Shown: positions 1 through 5,306 of the stretch, in pieces
How positions within the stretch are numbered: position 1 is the first letter of the stretch
Layout of the letters: each line of letters begins with the position of its first letter
Origin: RGIG6353 sp964650465
GTDB taxonomy: Bacteria; Bacillota; Clostridia; Oscillospirales; SIG627
Reading direction: 5' to 3'
Length of the DNA stretch: 6,005 nt
Assembly (NCBI GenBank): GCA_964650465.1
Contig: CAZYTA010000074.1
Coordinates: 1 to 6,005 of the forward strand
Translations under genes and position numbers: made by a program
The notes under the pieces: generated by a model
Database searches by the model: none
Seen by the model: the letters and a program-made list of their open reading frames with translations, nothing else
Told to the model about the DNA's origin: nothing

Positions 1-55
1 GGTTCCCTTTGCACAAGGGAAGCTTTCGGAAGGAGCAAGCCCCTTCCCTACGATG
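1..55 (+). repeat. Palindromic repeat copy R1 (probably truncated by window start)
   Basis: Two hairpins lie in series. Bases 3-9 (TTCCCTT) pair with 15-21 (AAGGGAA) around a TGCAC loop. The tail at 27-55 begins CGGAAGGAGCAAGCC, continues CCTTCCCTACGATG and can fold as GGAAGG/CCTTCC. The tail at 27-55 is identical to 5951-5979, and its first 24 bases are identical to 2990-3013. The repeat ends just before the ribosome binding site of the terminase gene, so it would form part of that gene's leader. The left part of the unit is probably cut off by the window edge. Confidence 0.8.
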
Positions 56-56
56 T

Positions 57-64
57 AAGGGGTG
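57..64 (+). promoter_or_regulatory. Ribosome binding site of terminase
   Basis: AAGGGGTG resembles the AGGAGGTG core and lies six bases before the ATG at 71. A TAA at 68-70 is in frame directly upstream of that ATG, so the coding region cannot start earlier. Together these fix the start. Confidence 0.8.
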
Positions 65-70
65 ATGTAA

Positions 71-1504
71 ATGCAGAGTGTAGTATGGGCTCCGCAGCCG
101 AAGCAGAAGATATTTATGTCAAGATTTGAGAACGAAGCTCTCTACGGCGGAGCGGCAGGGGGCGGAAAGAGCGACTGTGCGATTGCGGAAGCTCTTCGTC
201 AGGTACATATTCCTCATTACAGGGGGCTGATTCTCCGTAAGACATATCCGCAGTTAAGTGAACTTATAGACAGAAGCAGGGAGATATACTTATCTGCTTT
301 CCCGAAAGCTAAATACAATGATACAAAACACTGTTGGAGCTTCCCCAGTGGTGCAAAGATTTATTTCGGGGCAATGCAGTATACAAAGGACAGGACAAAT
401 TATCAGGGTAAGAGATATGACTTTGTAGACTTCGATGAGCTGACACAGTTTACATGGGATGAGTACAGCTATCTTTTCAGCCGTAACAGACCGGGAGGTC
501 CCGGGACAAGGTGCTACATCAGAGCACAGGCGAACCCGGGAGGTATTGGTCACGGGTGGGTAAAGGAGAGATTTATTTCTGCGGCGCCGCCCATGACAAC
601 GATATGGGAGGAAAATGAGATAAGGCATCCTGACGGAACGGTGCAGAAGAACAGAAGAAGCAGGATATTTGTGCCGGCAAGTGTGTTTGACAATAAAATA
701 CTGATGGAAAACGATCCTGAATACACGGCAAGCCTTGCACAGCTCCCAGAAGCGGAGAGGAATGCTCTGCTGTACGGTGACTGGGACAGCTTCTCGGGGC
801 AGGTATTCCTGGAATGGAGAAACAATCCCGATGCTTACGAATCAAGGAGAGGGACACACGTTATAAACCCCTTCAGAGTGCCTGACAGCTGGAAGATATA
901 CAGAGGCTTTGACTTTGGTTATGCAAAGCCCTTTGCTGTTGGTTGGTATGCCATAGACCATGACGGACGAATGTACCGCATCAGAGAGCTGTACGGTTGT
1001 ACGGGGACACCAAACGAGGGTGTTAAGTGGAATGTGCCCGAGATTGCGAGAAAGATTGCGGAAATTGAAAAAGAGGACCCGAATCTTCGAGGAAAGCATA
1101 TATATGGCATTGCGGACCCTTCCATATTTGATGAGAGTCGGGGCGAGAGCATTGCGGAGATGATGGAGAGGGAGAGAATCTATTTTGAGCGCGGTGACAA
1201 TACACGTATTGCAGGGAAGATGCAGATGCACAACCGCCTTGCATTTGATGAGAACGGAATCCCGATGTTATATGTGTTTAACACCTGCAAGCATTTTATA
1301 AGAACAATCCCGGAACTTATATACGATGACACTGATGTGGAGGATATTGATACTGATGGTGAAGACCATATTTATGACGAGTGCCGGTATGTAGCAATGG
1401 TACATCCGATTAATCCGCCCAAGAAGGTAGCAAAGGTTAAGATGTACAATCCTCTGGATATTGATGAGCAGGATAACAGGGCAAGAGAGTGGTGGCGGAA
1501 TTGA
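71..1504 (+). CDS. terL: Phage terminase large subunit (ATPase and nuclease)
   Basis: This is the motor that packages phage DNA into the prohead and cuts the concatemer. The protein has 477 residues, a normal length for the family. The N-terminal ATPase domain shows Walker A GGAAGGGKS at residues 26-34 and Walker B FVDFDE at 118-123, with D122 and the catalytic E123. A following ANPGG motif fits the sensor/coupling region. The C-terminal half fits an RNase H-like nuclease, with candidate metal-binding acids D281 (in GFDFGYAKPF), D349 (in IADPS) and D436 (in IYDECRY). The domain roles come from family knowledge; the motifs are visible. A small terminase subunit would be expected upstream, outside the window. 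The usual downstream partner, a portal gene, does not follow; a repeat-derived terminator does. Confidence 0.97.
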   Translation: MQSVVWAPQPKQKIFMSRFENEALYGGAAGGGKSDCAIAEALRQVHIPHYRGLILRKTYPQLSELIDRSREIYLSAFPKAKYNDTKHCWSFPSGAKIYFGAMQYTKDRTNYQGKRYDFVDFDELTQFTWDEYSYLFSRNRPGGPGTRCYIRAQANPGGIGHGWVKERFISAAPPMTTIWEENEIRHPDGTVQKNRRSRIFVPASVFDNKILMENDPEYTASLAQLPEAERNALLYGDWDSFSGQVFLEWRNNPDAYESRRGTHVINPFRVPDSWKIYRGFDFGYAKPFAVGWYAIDHDGRMYRIRELYGCTGTPNEGVKWNVPEIARKIAEIEKEDPNLRGKHIYGIADPSIFDESRGESIAEMMERERIYFERGDNTRIAGKMQMHNRLAFDENGIPMLYVFNTCKHFIRTIPELIYDDTDVEDIDTDGEDHIYDECRYVAMVHPINPPKKVAKVKMYNPLDIDEQDNRAREWWRN

Positions 1505-1760
1505 CCGTGATGCGAGTGCAAAGCACGATGAGGAACGGTAATCAATTCCGTCTGGCAGAACACACGAGAATTTAGTGTTTCCCCGTGAATTGAACACAAA
1601 GTGTGATAATGAACGGCAAGGAAACACATATGCCAAGATATTCCGTGAAGGCGAGCCCGCAGAAAAGGTGAAGACTGAACGGATAATATCTACGGTAACG
1701 GATGCCTTCTCGCTGGCATCCGGAGGCTCGAATGTGTTAACGGCTGGCGGTAGATAAACA
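1505..1760 (+). other. Gene-free stretch with serial hairpins; possible structured RNA or intron relic
   Basis: This stretch lies directly after the terminase stop. Consecutive pairings are visible: GTGC 1516-1519 with GCAC 1523-1526; ACGG 1535-1538 with CCGT 1548-1551; GTGTTTCC 1575-1582 with GGAAACAC 1620-1627; GATATTCCGT 1637-1646 with ACGG..AATATC 1679-1690 (two-base bulge); CGGATGCC 1699-1706 with GGCATCCG 1715-1722. An alternative pairing, AACACAT 1623-1629 with ATGTGTT 1732-1738, would compete with the third. A GTG-initiated frame at 1575-1757 exists, but it has no ribosome binding site and no resemblance I recognise. The density of stems suggests a folded RNA. A remnant of domain I of a group II intron is one possibility, but I see no domain V or maturase, so this stays a guess. 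Confidence 0.35.
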
Positions 1761-1763
1761 CAT

Positions 1764-1825
1764 AATGCAAAATTGACAACCCCTCCGTCAGCTGTGCTGA
1801 TACCTCCCCTTGCACAGGGAGGCTC
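1764..1825 (+). repeat. Palindromic repeat copy R2
   Basis: A 24-base lead at 1764-1787 (AATGCAAAATTGACAA then CCCCTCCG) matches 22 of 24 bases at 4372-4395, so the unit includes sequence upstream of the palindrome. TCAGC/GCTGA (1788-1792 and 1796-1800) forms a small hairpin, followed by CCTCCC and GGGAGG around a loop containing TGCAC. Its second hairpin serves as the terminator described separately. Confidence 0.75.
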
Positions 1826-1832
1826 TTTTTTT
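1803..1832 (+). terminator. Rho-independent terminator after terminase, built from the repeat
   Basis: The GC-rich stem CCTCCC (1803-1808) pairs with GGGAGG (1817-1822) and is followed by CTC and seven T residues at 1826-1832. This is a textbook intrinsic terminator. It would end transcription from the terminase gene before the scaffold gene, unless phage antitermination applies. The palindromic repeat supplies the stem. Confidence 0.8.
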
Positions 1833-1850
1833 ATGCGAAAAAGGTGGGCA

Positions 1851-1879
1851 TCGACAGAAATTTCATGCTGAATTATAAT
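1851..1879 (+). promoter_or_regulatory. Sigma-A-type promoter for scaffold and capsid genes
   Basis: TCGACA (1851-1856, five of six matches to TTGACA) and a perfect TATAAT (1874-1879) are separated by 17 bases, the optimal spacing. A second TATAAT lies at 1885-1890 without a matched -35. The promoter follows the terminator at 1803-1832. Its expected start near 1886 lies just before the ribosome binding site of the next gene, and downstream of the ATG at 1882, which argues against that ATG as the start. Confidence 0.7.
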
Positions 1880-1893
1880 GTATGTATAATACA

Positions 1894-1901
1894 AGAAAGG
1901 G
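1894..1901 (+). promoter_or_regulatory. Ribosome binding site deciding the scaffold start
   Basis: AGAAAGGG lies ten bases before a GTG at 1912 and sixteen before an in-frame ATG at 1918. It lies downstream of the in-frame ATG at 1882, so it cannot serve that codon. Confidence 0.6.
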
Positions 1902-1911
1902 TGTTTTCAAA

Positions 1912-2868
1912 GTGAAAATGAAACACAGACTTGGAGCACTGAATATTCAGCTTTTTGCTGAAGGCGGTGCTGTCGGAGAGGGTGCGGGTGTCGGCGACTC
2001 GCAGCAAAGTTCGGGCGAAGAAAAAGCTACGGTTGTTTACGGCAAACAGCCACAGGATTCTTCCGACGCCGGGGAGAAAAGAATCGGCGAAAAAACAGTG
2101 AGTGATACGAGCGAAATTTTCGCCGAAGGACGAAGAACGGATATTGCGAATCGAGGTGATAACCGAGATGGAGCCGATAACCGTTCTGACGTAACTCTTG
2201 ACGGTATCTTTGAAAAGTATCCGGAGCTTAAAAAAGAGGCGGACGAGAGGACGAATAAGGCTGTGCAGGGCAGAGTTTATAAGTTGAACAAGGCCTTGCA
2301 GAAAAATGATGCCGTATTGCAGAAGCTGATGGTGCGTCACGGTGTAGAGAATATTGAGGAACTTGATAAAGCTCTTGACAGTGATGAAGCATTTGAAGCT
2401 ATGGCAGCGGAGAGGGGAGAAACCCCGGAGACACTTCGTGAGCTTGAGAAGCTTAAAGTATTTAAGCGGATGTTTGAAGAGCAGACGAGACAGGCTGAAA
2501 TCGAACGTAAGGCAGATGAAACCTATAAAGGGTGGATGAGGGAAGCAGAACCCCTCAAGGCAAGCTATCCCGATTTTGACCTTAATGTAGAGCTTCAGAA
2601 TGCTGACTTCAGAAGGCTTTTGCAGAGCAATATTCCTATGGAGCACGCATACAAGCTTATTCATCATGATGAGCTTGTAAAGGCAGCGGAAACAGCGGCG
2701 GCAGAAAAAATCTCCAAAAGTGTGCAGACACGTGCGGCACGTCCCAGTGAGAACGGTCTGGGAAATCAAAGCGGTGTTGTCGTAAAGAGCGATGTAAGCA
2801 AGCTTACCAAGAAGGACCGTGCGGATATTGCCAGACGTGCAGCAAGAGGAGAACATATTGAATTTTAA
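1912..2868 (+). CDS. Phage capsid scaffold-like protein
   Basis: This probably guides capsid protein assembly inside the prohead and is then lost. From the GTG start it has 318 residues (316 from ATG 1918). The N-terminus carries LNIQLFAE at residues 10-17, a motif I know from many Gram-positive phage scaffold and head proteins; the capsid protein in this window starts with a similar FNLQHFA. A low-complexity, Gly/Ser/Glu-rich stretch follows, then a long charged helical region likely to form coiled coils. The C-terminus (KKDRADIARRAARGEHIEF) is basic, as expected for the capsid-binding end of scaffolds. Its place just before the capsid gene supports the call. No protease motif is seen, so a separate or missing protease is implied. 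A promoter at 1851-1879 probably drives it. Confidence 0.8.
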   Translation: MKMKHRLGALNIQLFAEGGAVGEGAGVGDSQQSSGEEKATVVYGKQPQDSSDAGEKRIGEKTVSDTSEIFAEGRRTDIANRGDNRDGADNRSDVTLDGIFEKYPELKKEADERTNKAVQGRVYKLNKALQKNDAVLQKLMVRHGVENIEELDKALDSDEAFEAMAAERGETPETLRELEKLKVFKRMFEEQTRQAEIERKADETYKGWMREAEPLKASYPDFDLNVELQNADFRRLLQSNIPMEHAYKLIHHDELVKAAETAAAEKISKSVQTRAARPSENGLGNQSGVVVKSDVSKLTKKDRADIARRAARGEHIEF

Positions 2869-2890
2869 ATCAAGCTTGCGGAAGACGCAA

Positions 2891-3013
2891 TCCCTCCACC
2901 GATGAATCCCCTCACCACCAGAGGTGGCCCTCTCCCCTTTAGACAAGGGGCGCAATGGTCCCCCTCCCGCGAGGCTTGCGGAGGCTTGACGGAAGGAGCA
3001 AGCCCCTTCCCTA
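2891..3013 (+). repeat. Palindromic repeat copy R3, split by an inserted element
   Basis: The composite repeat contains the hairpins CCACC/GGTGG (2915-2919 and 2923-2927) and CCCCTT/AAGGGG (2934-2939 and 2945-2950), the latter around a TAGAC loop that R4 shares. A short direct duplication GAGGCTTG follows at 2971 and 2981. The tail 2990-3013 is identical to 27-50 and 5951-5974. The tail should continue with CGAT but is interrupted at TA 3012-3013; CGAT appears at 3288-3291, after the inserted element. The repeat lies between the scaffold and capsid genes and has no strong T run. Confidence 0.8.
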
Positions 3014-3285
3014 GCCGAAACGAAGTAATCCGAACTCGATTTTTAGAGGCGGATTTCCGCTTTCGCTATGTTAAAATACTCGGAAATACACAAAGTATTC
3101 CCTGCGTTTTTGCCTTGCGCAACCAAAAATCCGCACTCAAAAAATTCAAAGACCTGAAACGGATGTAATTTTGAGCAGGTTTTGGTGCGAAGGATGCAGC
3201 AAGGCTTTGTGCCTTGCAAAGACGACAAGCCGAAAAATGCCGAAATTTCGCCGTTTCAGGCGGGTTCGGATTATTTTGTTTCGGC
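3014..3285 (+). mobile_element. TA-flanked 272-base foldback element E1 (MITE-like, three-way-junction fold)
   Basis: The ends 3014-3038 and 3261-3285 are inverted repeats pairing at 25 positions; the only three departures (counting G-T as a departure) are G-U wobbles if read as + strand RNA. TA flanks both sides (3012-3013 and 3286-3287), as with IS630/Tc1-type target duplication. Inside, a long arm at 3039-3145 is closed by ATTTTTAGAG and GCGGATTT (3039-3056) with AAATCCGC (3127-3134) and CTCAAAAAAT (3136-3145), with an unpaired A3135 and one A-A mismatch. It holds an AATACT/AGTATT hairpin (3075-3080 and 3094-3099). After a 7-base linker, a second arm is closed by CCTGAAACGG (3153-3162) and CCGTTTCAGG (3251-3260). 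It holds GCGAAGG (3187) and the hairpin GCAAGGC/GCCTTGC (3199-3205 and 3211-3217). There is no transposase gene, so movement would need one elsewhere. Small frames across it look spurious. Confidence 0.85.
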
Positions 3286-3323
3286 TACGATTAAAATTGA
3301 TTTTTTGAAGGAAGTGAAAAGTA
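3286..3323 (+). promoter_or_regulatory. Repeat remainder and capsid ribosome binding site
   Basis: TACGAT at 3286-3291 is the duplicated TA plus the displaced end of repeat R3. AAGGAAG at 3308-3314 followed by TG is a strong ribosome binding site nine bases before the capsid ATG at 3324. I see no clear promoter here, so the capsid gene is probably read from the promoter at 1851-1879 through the inserted element. Confidence 0.7.
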
Positions 3324-4346
3324 ATGTTTAAATTTAATTTGCAGCACTTTGCTGCAGGTGACAATGTACATACCACTACAGGTATGGCATCAAATACAGA
3401 CGGTACGATTACCGGCTATGACGGCAGTGGTCTTTCTGCCGAAATGAAAACCTATTACTCTGACTATCTTATTGATATGGCAGAGCCGAAGCTTGTTCAT
3501 GACCAGTTCGGGCAGAAACAGCCTATCCCCAAGGGTAAGGGTAAGACGATTGAATTCAGAAAGTACAGTCCCCTTCCCAAGATGCTGACACCTCTTACCG
3601 AGGGTGTTACTCCCGACGGTCAGAAGCTTGACGTAACAGTTGTTACTGCAGAGGTTAAGCAGTACGGCGGTTATATTGAGCTGTCTGATATTCTTCAGCT
3701 TGTAGCTATTGATAACAACCTTGTGCAGGCTACAAAGCTTCTGGGCGGTCAGGCAGGCAGAACCCTTGACACAATCACAAGAGAAGTCCTTAACGGCGGT
3801 AATAATGTGCAGTATGCTGAAGGTCAGGTTGAGTCGAGAGGTGCTCTTGTAGGCGGTCAGACAGAGGGCAACCACTATCTTACAGTTGATGCTGTAAGAA
3901 AGGCAGTGAGAACTCTTAAAGGTCAGAATGCCGAGACTATTGACGGTAGCTTCGTTGGTATTATCCATCCCGATGTTGCTTACGACCTTATGAGCGATCC
4001 CAAGTGGGTGAATGTGAAGACTTACTCTGACCCCGAGGGCATCTATGCCGGTGAAATCGGAAAGATTGAAAATGTTCGTTTTGTGGAATCCACAGAGGCG
4101 AAGATTTTTGAAGGTGAAGGTGCAAGCGGTGTGAATGTATATTCTACACTTATTATCGGTGAGAATGCTTACGGTACAACGGAGATTTCCGACGGTGGAC
4201 TTGAGCATATCGTGAAGCAGCTCGGCAGTGCCGGTACTGCTGACCCCCTTAATCAGAGAGCTACCTGTGGTTGGAAAGCAACAAAGGCGGCTGTAATACT
4301 TGTTGACCAGTATATGGTTCGTATCGAGACAGCGGCGAGTGTGTGA
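3324..4346 (+). CDS. Major capsid protein, N4-gp56 family
   Basis: This is the shell-forming HK97-fold protein, 340 residues long, in the expected range. The start at 3324 has a good ribosome binding site and begins with FNLQHFA at residues 4-10. Family-typical segments are TIEFRKYSPL at 75-84, LTEGVTPDGQ at 91-100 and QYGGYIELSD at 113-122. These match my memory of N4-gp56-type capsid proteins, and the family name rests on that recognition. The gene follows the scaffold gene, the usual order. No N-terminal propeptide or cleavage site is obvious, consistent with a separate scaffold rather than a fused delta domain. Regular use of a narrow codon set (CTT for Leu, AAG for Lys) suggests high expression. 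The 5' leader contains the long foldback element E1, which could affect transcript stability or read-through. Confidence 0.9.
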   Translation: MFKFNLQHFAAGDNVHTTTGMASNTDGTITGYDGSGLSAEMKTYYSDYLIDMAEPKLVHDQFGQKQPIPKGKGKTIEFRKYSPLPKMLTPLTEGVTPDGQKLDVTVVTAEVKQYGGYIELSDILQLVAIDNNLVQATKLLGGQAGRTLDTITREVLNGGNNVQYAEGQVESRGALVGGQTEGNHYLTVDAVRKAVRTLKGQNAETIDGSFVGIIHPDVAYDLMSDPKWVNVKTYSDPEGIYAGEIGKIENVRFVESTEAKIFEGEGASGVNVYSTLIIGENAYGTTEISDGGLEHIVKQLGSAGTADPLNQRATCGWKATKAAVILVDQYMVRIETAASV

Positions 4347-4371
4347 TGTAAGCGCATAAAGCAAAGTGCAA

Positions 4372-4455
4372 AATGCATAATTGACAATCCCTCCGGCTAA
4401 AAATCCCTCCACCATCTCCGATGGTCCCCCTCCCTTTAGACAAGGGAGGCTTTTG
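4372..4455 (+). repeat. Palindromic repeat copy R4
   Basis: The lead at 4372-4395 matches 1764-1787 in 22 of 24 bases. Hairpins ACCATC/GATGGT (4411-4416 and 4420-4425) and CCTCCCTT/AAGGGAGG follow. It sits 25 bases after the capsid stop and ends about 40 bases before the ribosome binding site of the next gene. The TTGACA within the lead is part of the repeat and has no matching -10. Confidence 0.75.
4429..4454 (+). terminator. Probable terminator after the capsid gene
   Basis: CCTCCCTT (4429-4436) and AAGGGAGG (4442-4449) form an eight-pair stem with loop TAGAC, followed by C and four T residues. The T run is short, so termination may be partial. Partial termination would lower expression of genes after the abundant capsid protein. 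Confidence 0.5.
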
Positions 4456-4490
4456 TGGGGGAGTTGAAGGGAGGCTAGGGGGAGGCTTGA

Positions 4491-4496
4491 AAGGAG
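4491..4496 (+). promoter_or_regulatory. Ribosome binding site deciding the start at 4505
   Basis: AAGGAG lies eight bases before ATG 4505. The frame is open back to an ATG at 4421, but that extension is only translated palindromic repeat, so 4505 is the real start. Confidence 0.85.
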
Positions 4497-4504
4497 AAAT
4501 AAAT

Positions 4505-4810
4505 ATGGCTAAAGAAAAAACAACTGATGTAGTTCAGGAAACTGCGGCGGTTGAACCTGAAAAGGTTGTTGAACCGAAGGAAGAGCTTGTCGAGATTGAG
4601 CTTTTCAAGGATAACAAGGACTACAAGGATGATGTTTTCGTTTGTGTGAACGGAAAGAACTGTGTCATCAAACGTGGGGAAAAAGTGAAAATTCCCAAGG
4701 CATTTGCGGAAGTTCTTGAAAATTCAAAGAAGCAGAATATGGCGGCTTCGAGGCTCATGGAACAGAAGGCTGACGAGTTCAGTGCGGAGACCAGAGCGAG
4801 AAATATCTAA
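4505..4810 (+). CDS. Small conserved late protein following the capsid gene (function unknown)
   Basis: This is a 101-residue acidic protein. Residues 1-30 are rich in Lys, Glu, Val and Thr and probably disordered. The core at about 33-70 (DVFVCVNGKNCVIKRGEKV then IPKAFAEVLENS) looks like a small beta-rich fold with an NGK turn. It is followed by a helix that ends near a charged C-terminus. Small proteins of this general pattern (VNGKN..IKRG..V.VP..VAEVL) are, in my memory, common right after the capsid gene in Firmicute phages, usually annotated as hypothetical. A capsid-associated or decoration role is possible from position only. No membrane segment or catalytic motif is seen. Confidence 0.8.
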   Translation: MAKEKTTDVVQETAAVEPEKVVEPKEELVEIELFKDNKDYKDDVFVCVNGKNCVIKRGEKVKIPKAFAEVLENSKKQNMAASRLMEQKADEFSAETRARNI

Positions 4811-4812
4811 CT

Positions 4813-4874
4813 GACGATGGCCGCTATTGCCATCGTCTCGCAAAAGAAGTTTTTATAAAAACATTCTCTTGCGA
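4813..4874 (+). terminator. Tandem hairpins after the small late gene
   Basis: The first hairpin, GACGATGGC (4813-4821) with GCCATCGTC (4829-4837), is a perfect nine-pair stem with a seven-base loop, placed three bases from the stop codon at 4808-4810. The second, TCGCAAAAGAAGTTTTT (4838-4854) with AAAAACATTCTCTTGCGA (4857-4874), is long and AT-rich with one mismatch and one bulge. The first stem lacks an adjacent T run; the second contains one in its own arm. They may terminate, or stabilise the 3' end of the message. Confidence 0.45.
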
Positions 4875-4886
4875 ATAAAGGGGCTA

Positions 4887-5159
4887 GTCATCGAAGAGTC
4901 GAACTGGTTACGGTTTAAAAAGGGAAATTCCGCATAATACTGCAGAAAATTCTGCAAATATACGACAGTATTATTCTTGAATTTTCTTTGTCTTATAACA
5001 AAATTTCCTCTTTTTAAACTCTCCGACCTTATACGCAGAAAAATTTAAAATGATTTTAATGCGAAGGGCGAAGATAGGCTGACGCCTTTCAAGGCCGACA
5101 AATTGAAAGCATTCAAATTTGTCAAGTATAAGGCGCAACCAGTTCGACTCTCCGATGAC
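4887..5159 (+). mobile_element. TA-flanked 273-base foldback element E2 (same fold as E1)
   Basis: Terminal inverted repeats 4887-4909 and 5137-5159 match at 22 of 23 positions, and the stem extends to 26 pairs with one more A-C mismatch. TA flanks at 4885-4886 and 5160-5161. Arm one, 4913-5019, is closed by GTTTAAAAAG and GGAAATT (4913-4929) with AATTTCC (5002-5008) and CTTTTTAAAC (5010-5019), leaving T5009 bulged. It holds an AATACTG/CAGTATT hairpin (4936-4942 and 4966-4972). After a 7-base linker, arm two, 5027-5133, is closed by CCTTATAC/GTATAAGG. It holds GCGAAGG (5061), AGGC/GCCT (5076-5079 and 5084-5087) and a bulged stem at 5097-5107 with 5112-5123. Arm sizes, linker length, bulge position and the 98-base distance from GCGAAGG to the end equal those of E1, although most stem sequences differ. 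No gene is inside. Confidence 0.85.
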
Positions 5160-5170
5160 TATACTCGCGT

Positions 5171-5231
5171 GGCACTCACCGTGCCGCCCCTTGTAAGGTG
5201 TCAAAACCGAGGTACACGCCCCCGGTTTTGA
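5171..5231 (+). other. Two small hairpins between E2 and the connector gene
   Basis: GGCAC (5171-5175) pairs with GTGCC (5181-5185), and TCAAAACCG (5201-5209) pairs with CGGTTTTGA (5223-5231) around a 13-base loop. Neither has a T run. No coding frame, promoter or known RNA was recognised here. They may belong to a structured leader that ends in the terminator at 5245-5290. Confidence 0.4.
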
Positions 5232-5244
5232 CGGATTTTATACG

Positions 5245-5290
5245 ACCGCAGCGGCGGGGTGGGAAACCGCCTTTCCGTTGCGGTTTTTGT
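5245..5290 (+). terminator. Intrinsic terminator just upstream of the connector gene
   Basis: ACCGCAGCGG (5245-5254) pairs with CCGTTGCGGT (5275-5284) with one G-U pair; an inner CGG/CCG stem adds to it. TTTTTGT follows at 5284-5290. It ends only 17 bases before ATG 5307, with no clear promoter in between. It therefore looks like an attenuator or a terminator overridden by antitermination, rather than a simple operon end. Confidence 0.65.
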
Positions 5291-5306
5291 TTAGGTAGGT
5301 GATTAT

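Noticed and set aside
1575..1757. GTG-initiated frame of 60 codons after terminase
   Set aside because: No ribosome binding site and no recognisable family; it overlaps several stems. It is described instead as a hairpin-rich segment.
1882..1911. Upstream ATG 1882 as the scaffold start
   Set aside because: It overlaps the promoter, has no ribosome binding site, and the site at 1894-1901 lies downstream of it.
1873..2955. Long minus-strand frame opposite the scaffold gene
   Set aside because: It is a shadow of codon bias on the real + strand gene, rich in Cys, Phe and Leu, with no start signal. The same applies to 3390-4415 opposite the capsid gene.
2902..3168. Open frame of 88 codons between the scaffold and capsid genes
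   Set aside because: It runs through repeat R3 and the left half of element E1, has no ribosome binding site, and its content is explained by those repeats.
3043..3228. Minus-strand frame of 61 codons within element E1
   Set aside because: It lies wholly in a foldback structure, has no start signal, and is not kept in E2.
4381..4404. TTGACA at 4382-4386 region and at 1773-1778 region as promoter -35 boxes
   Set aside because: The exact hexamer is not followed by a -10 box at 16-18 bases in either place, and both belong to the shared repeat lead.
4421..4504. N-terminal extension of the small late protein to ATG 4421
   Set aside because: The extension is translated palindromic repeat and terminator stem; a good ribosome binding site serves ATG 4505.
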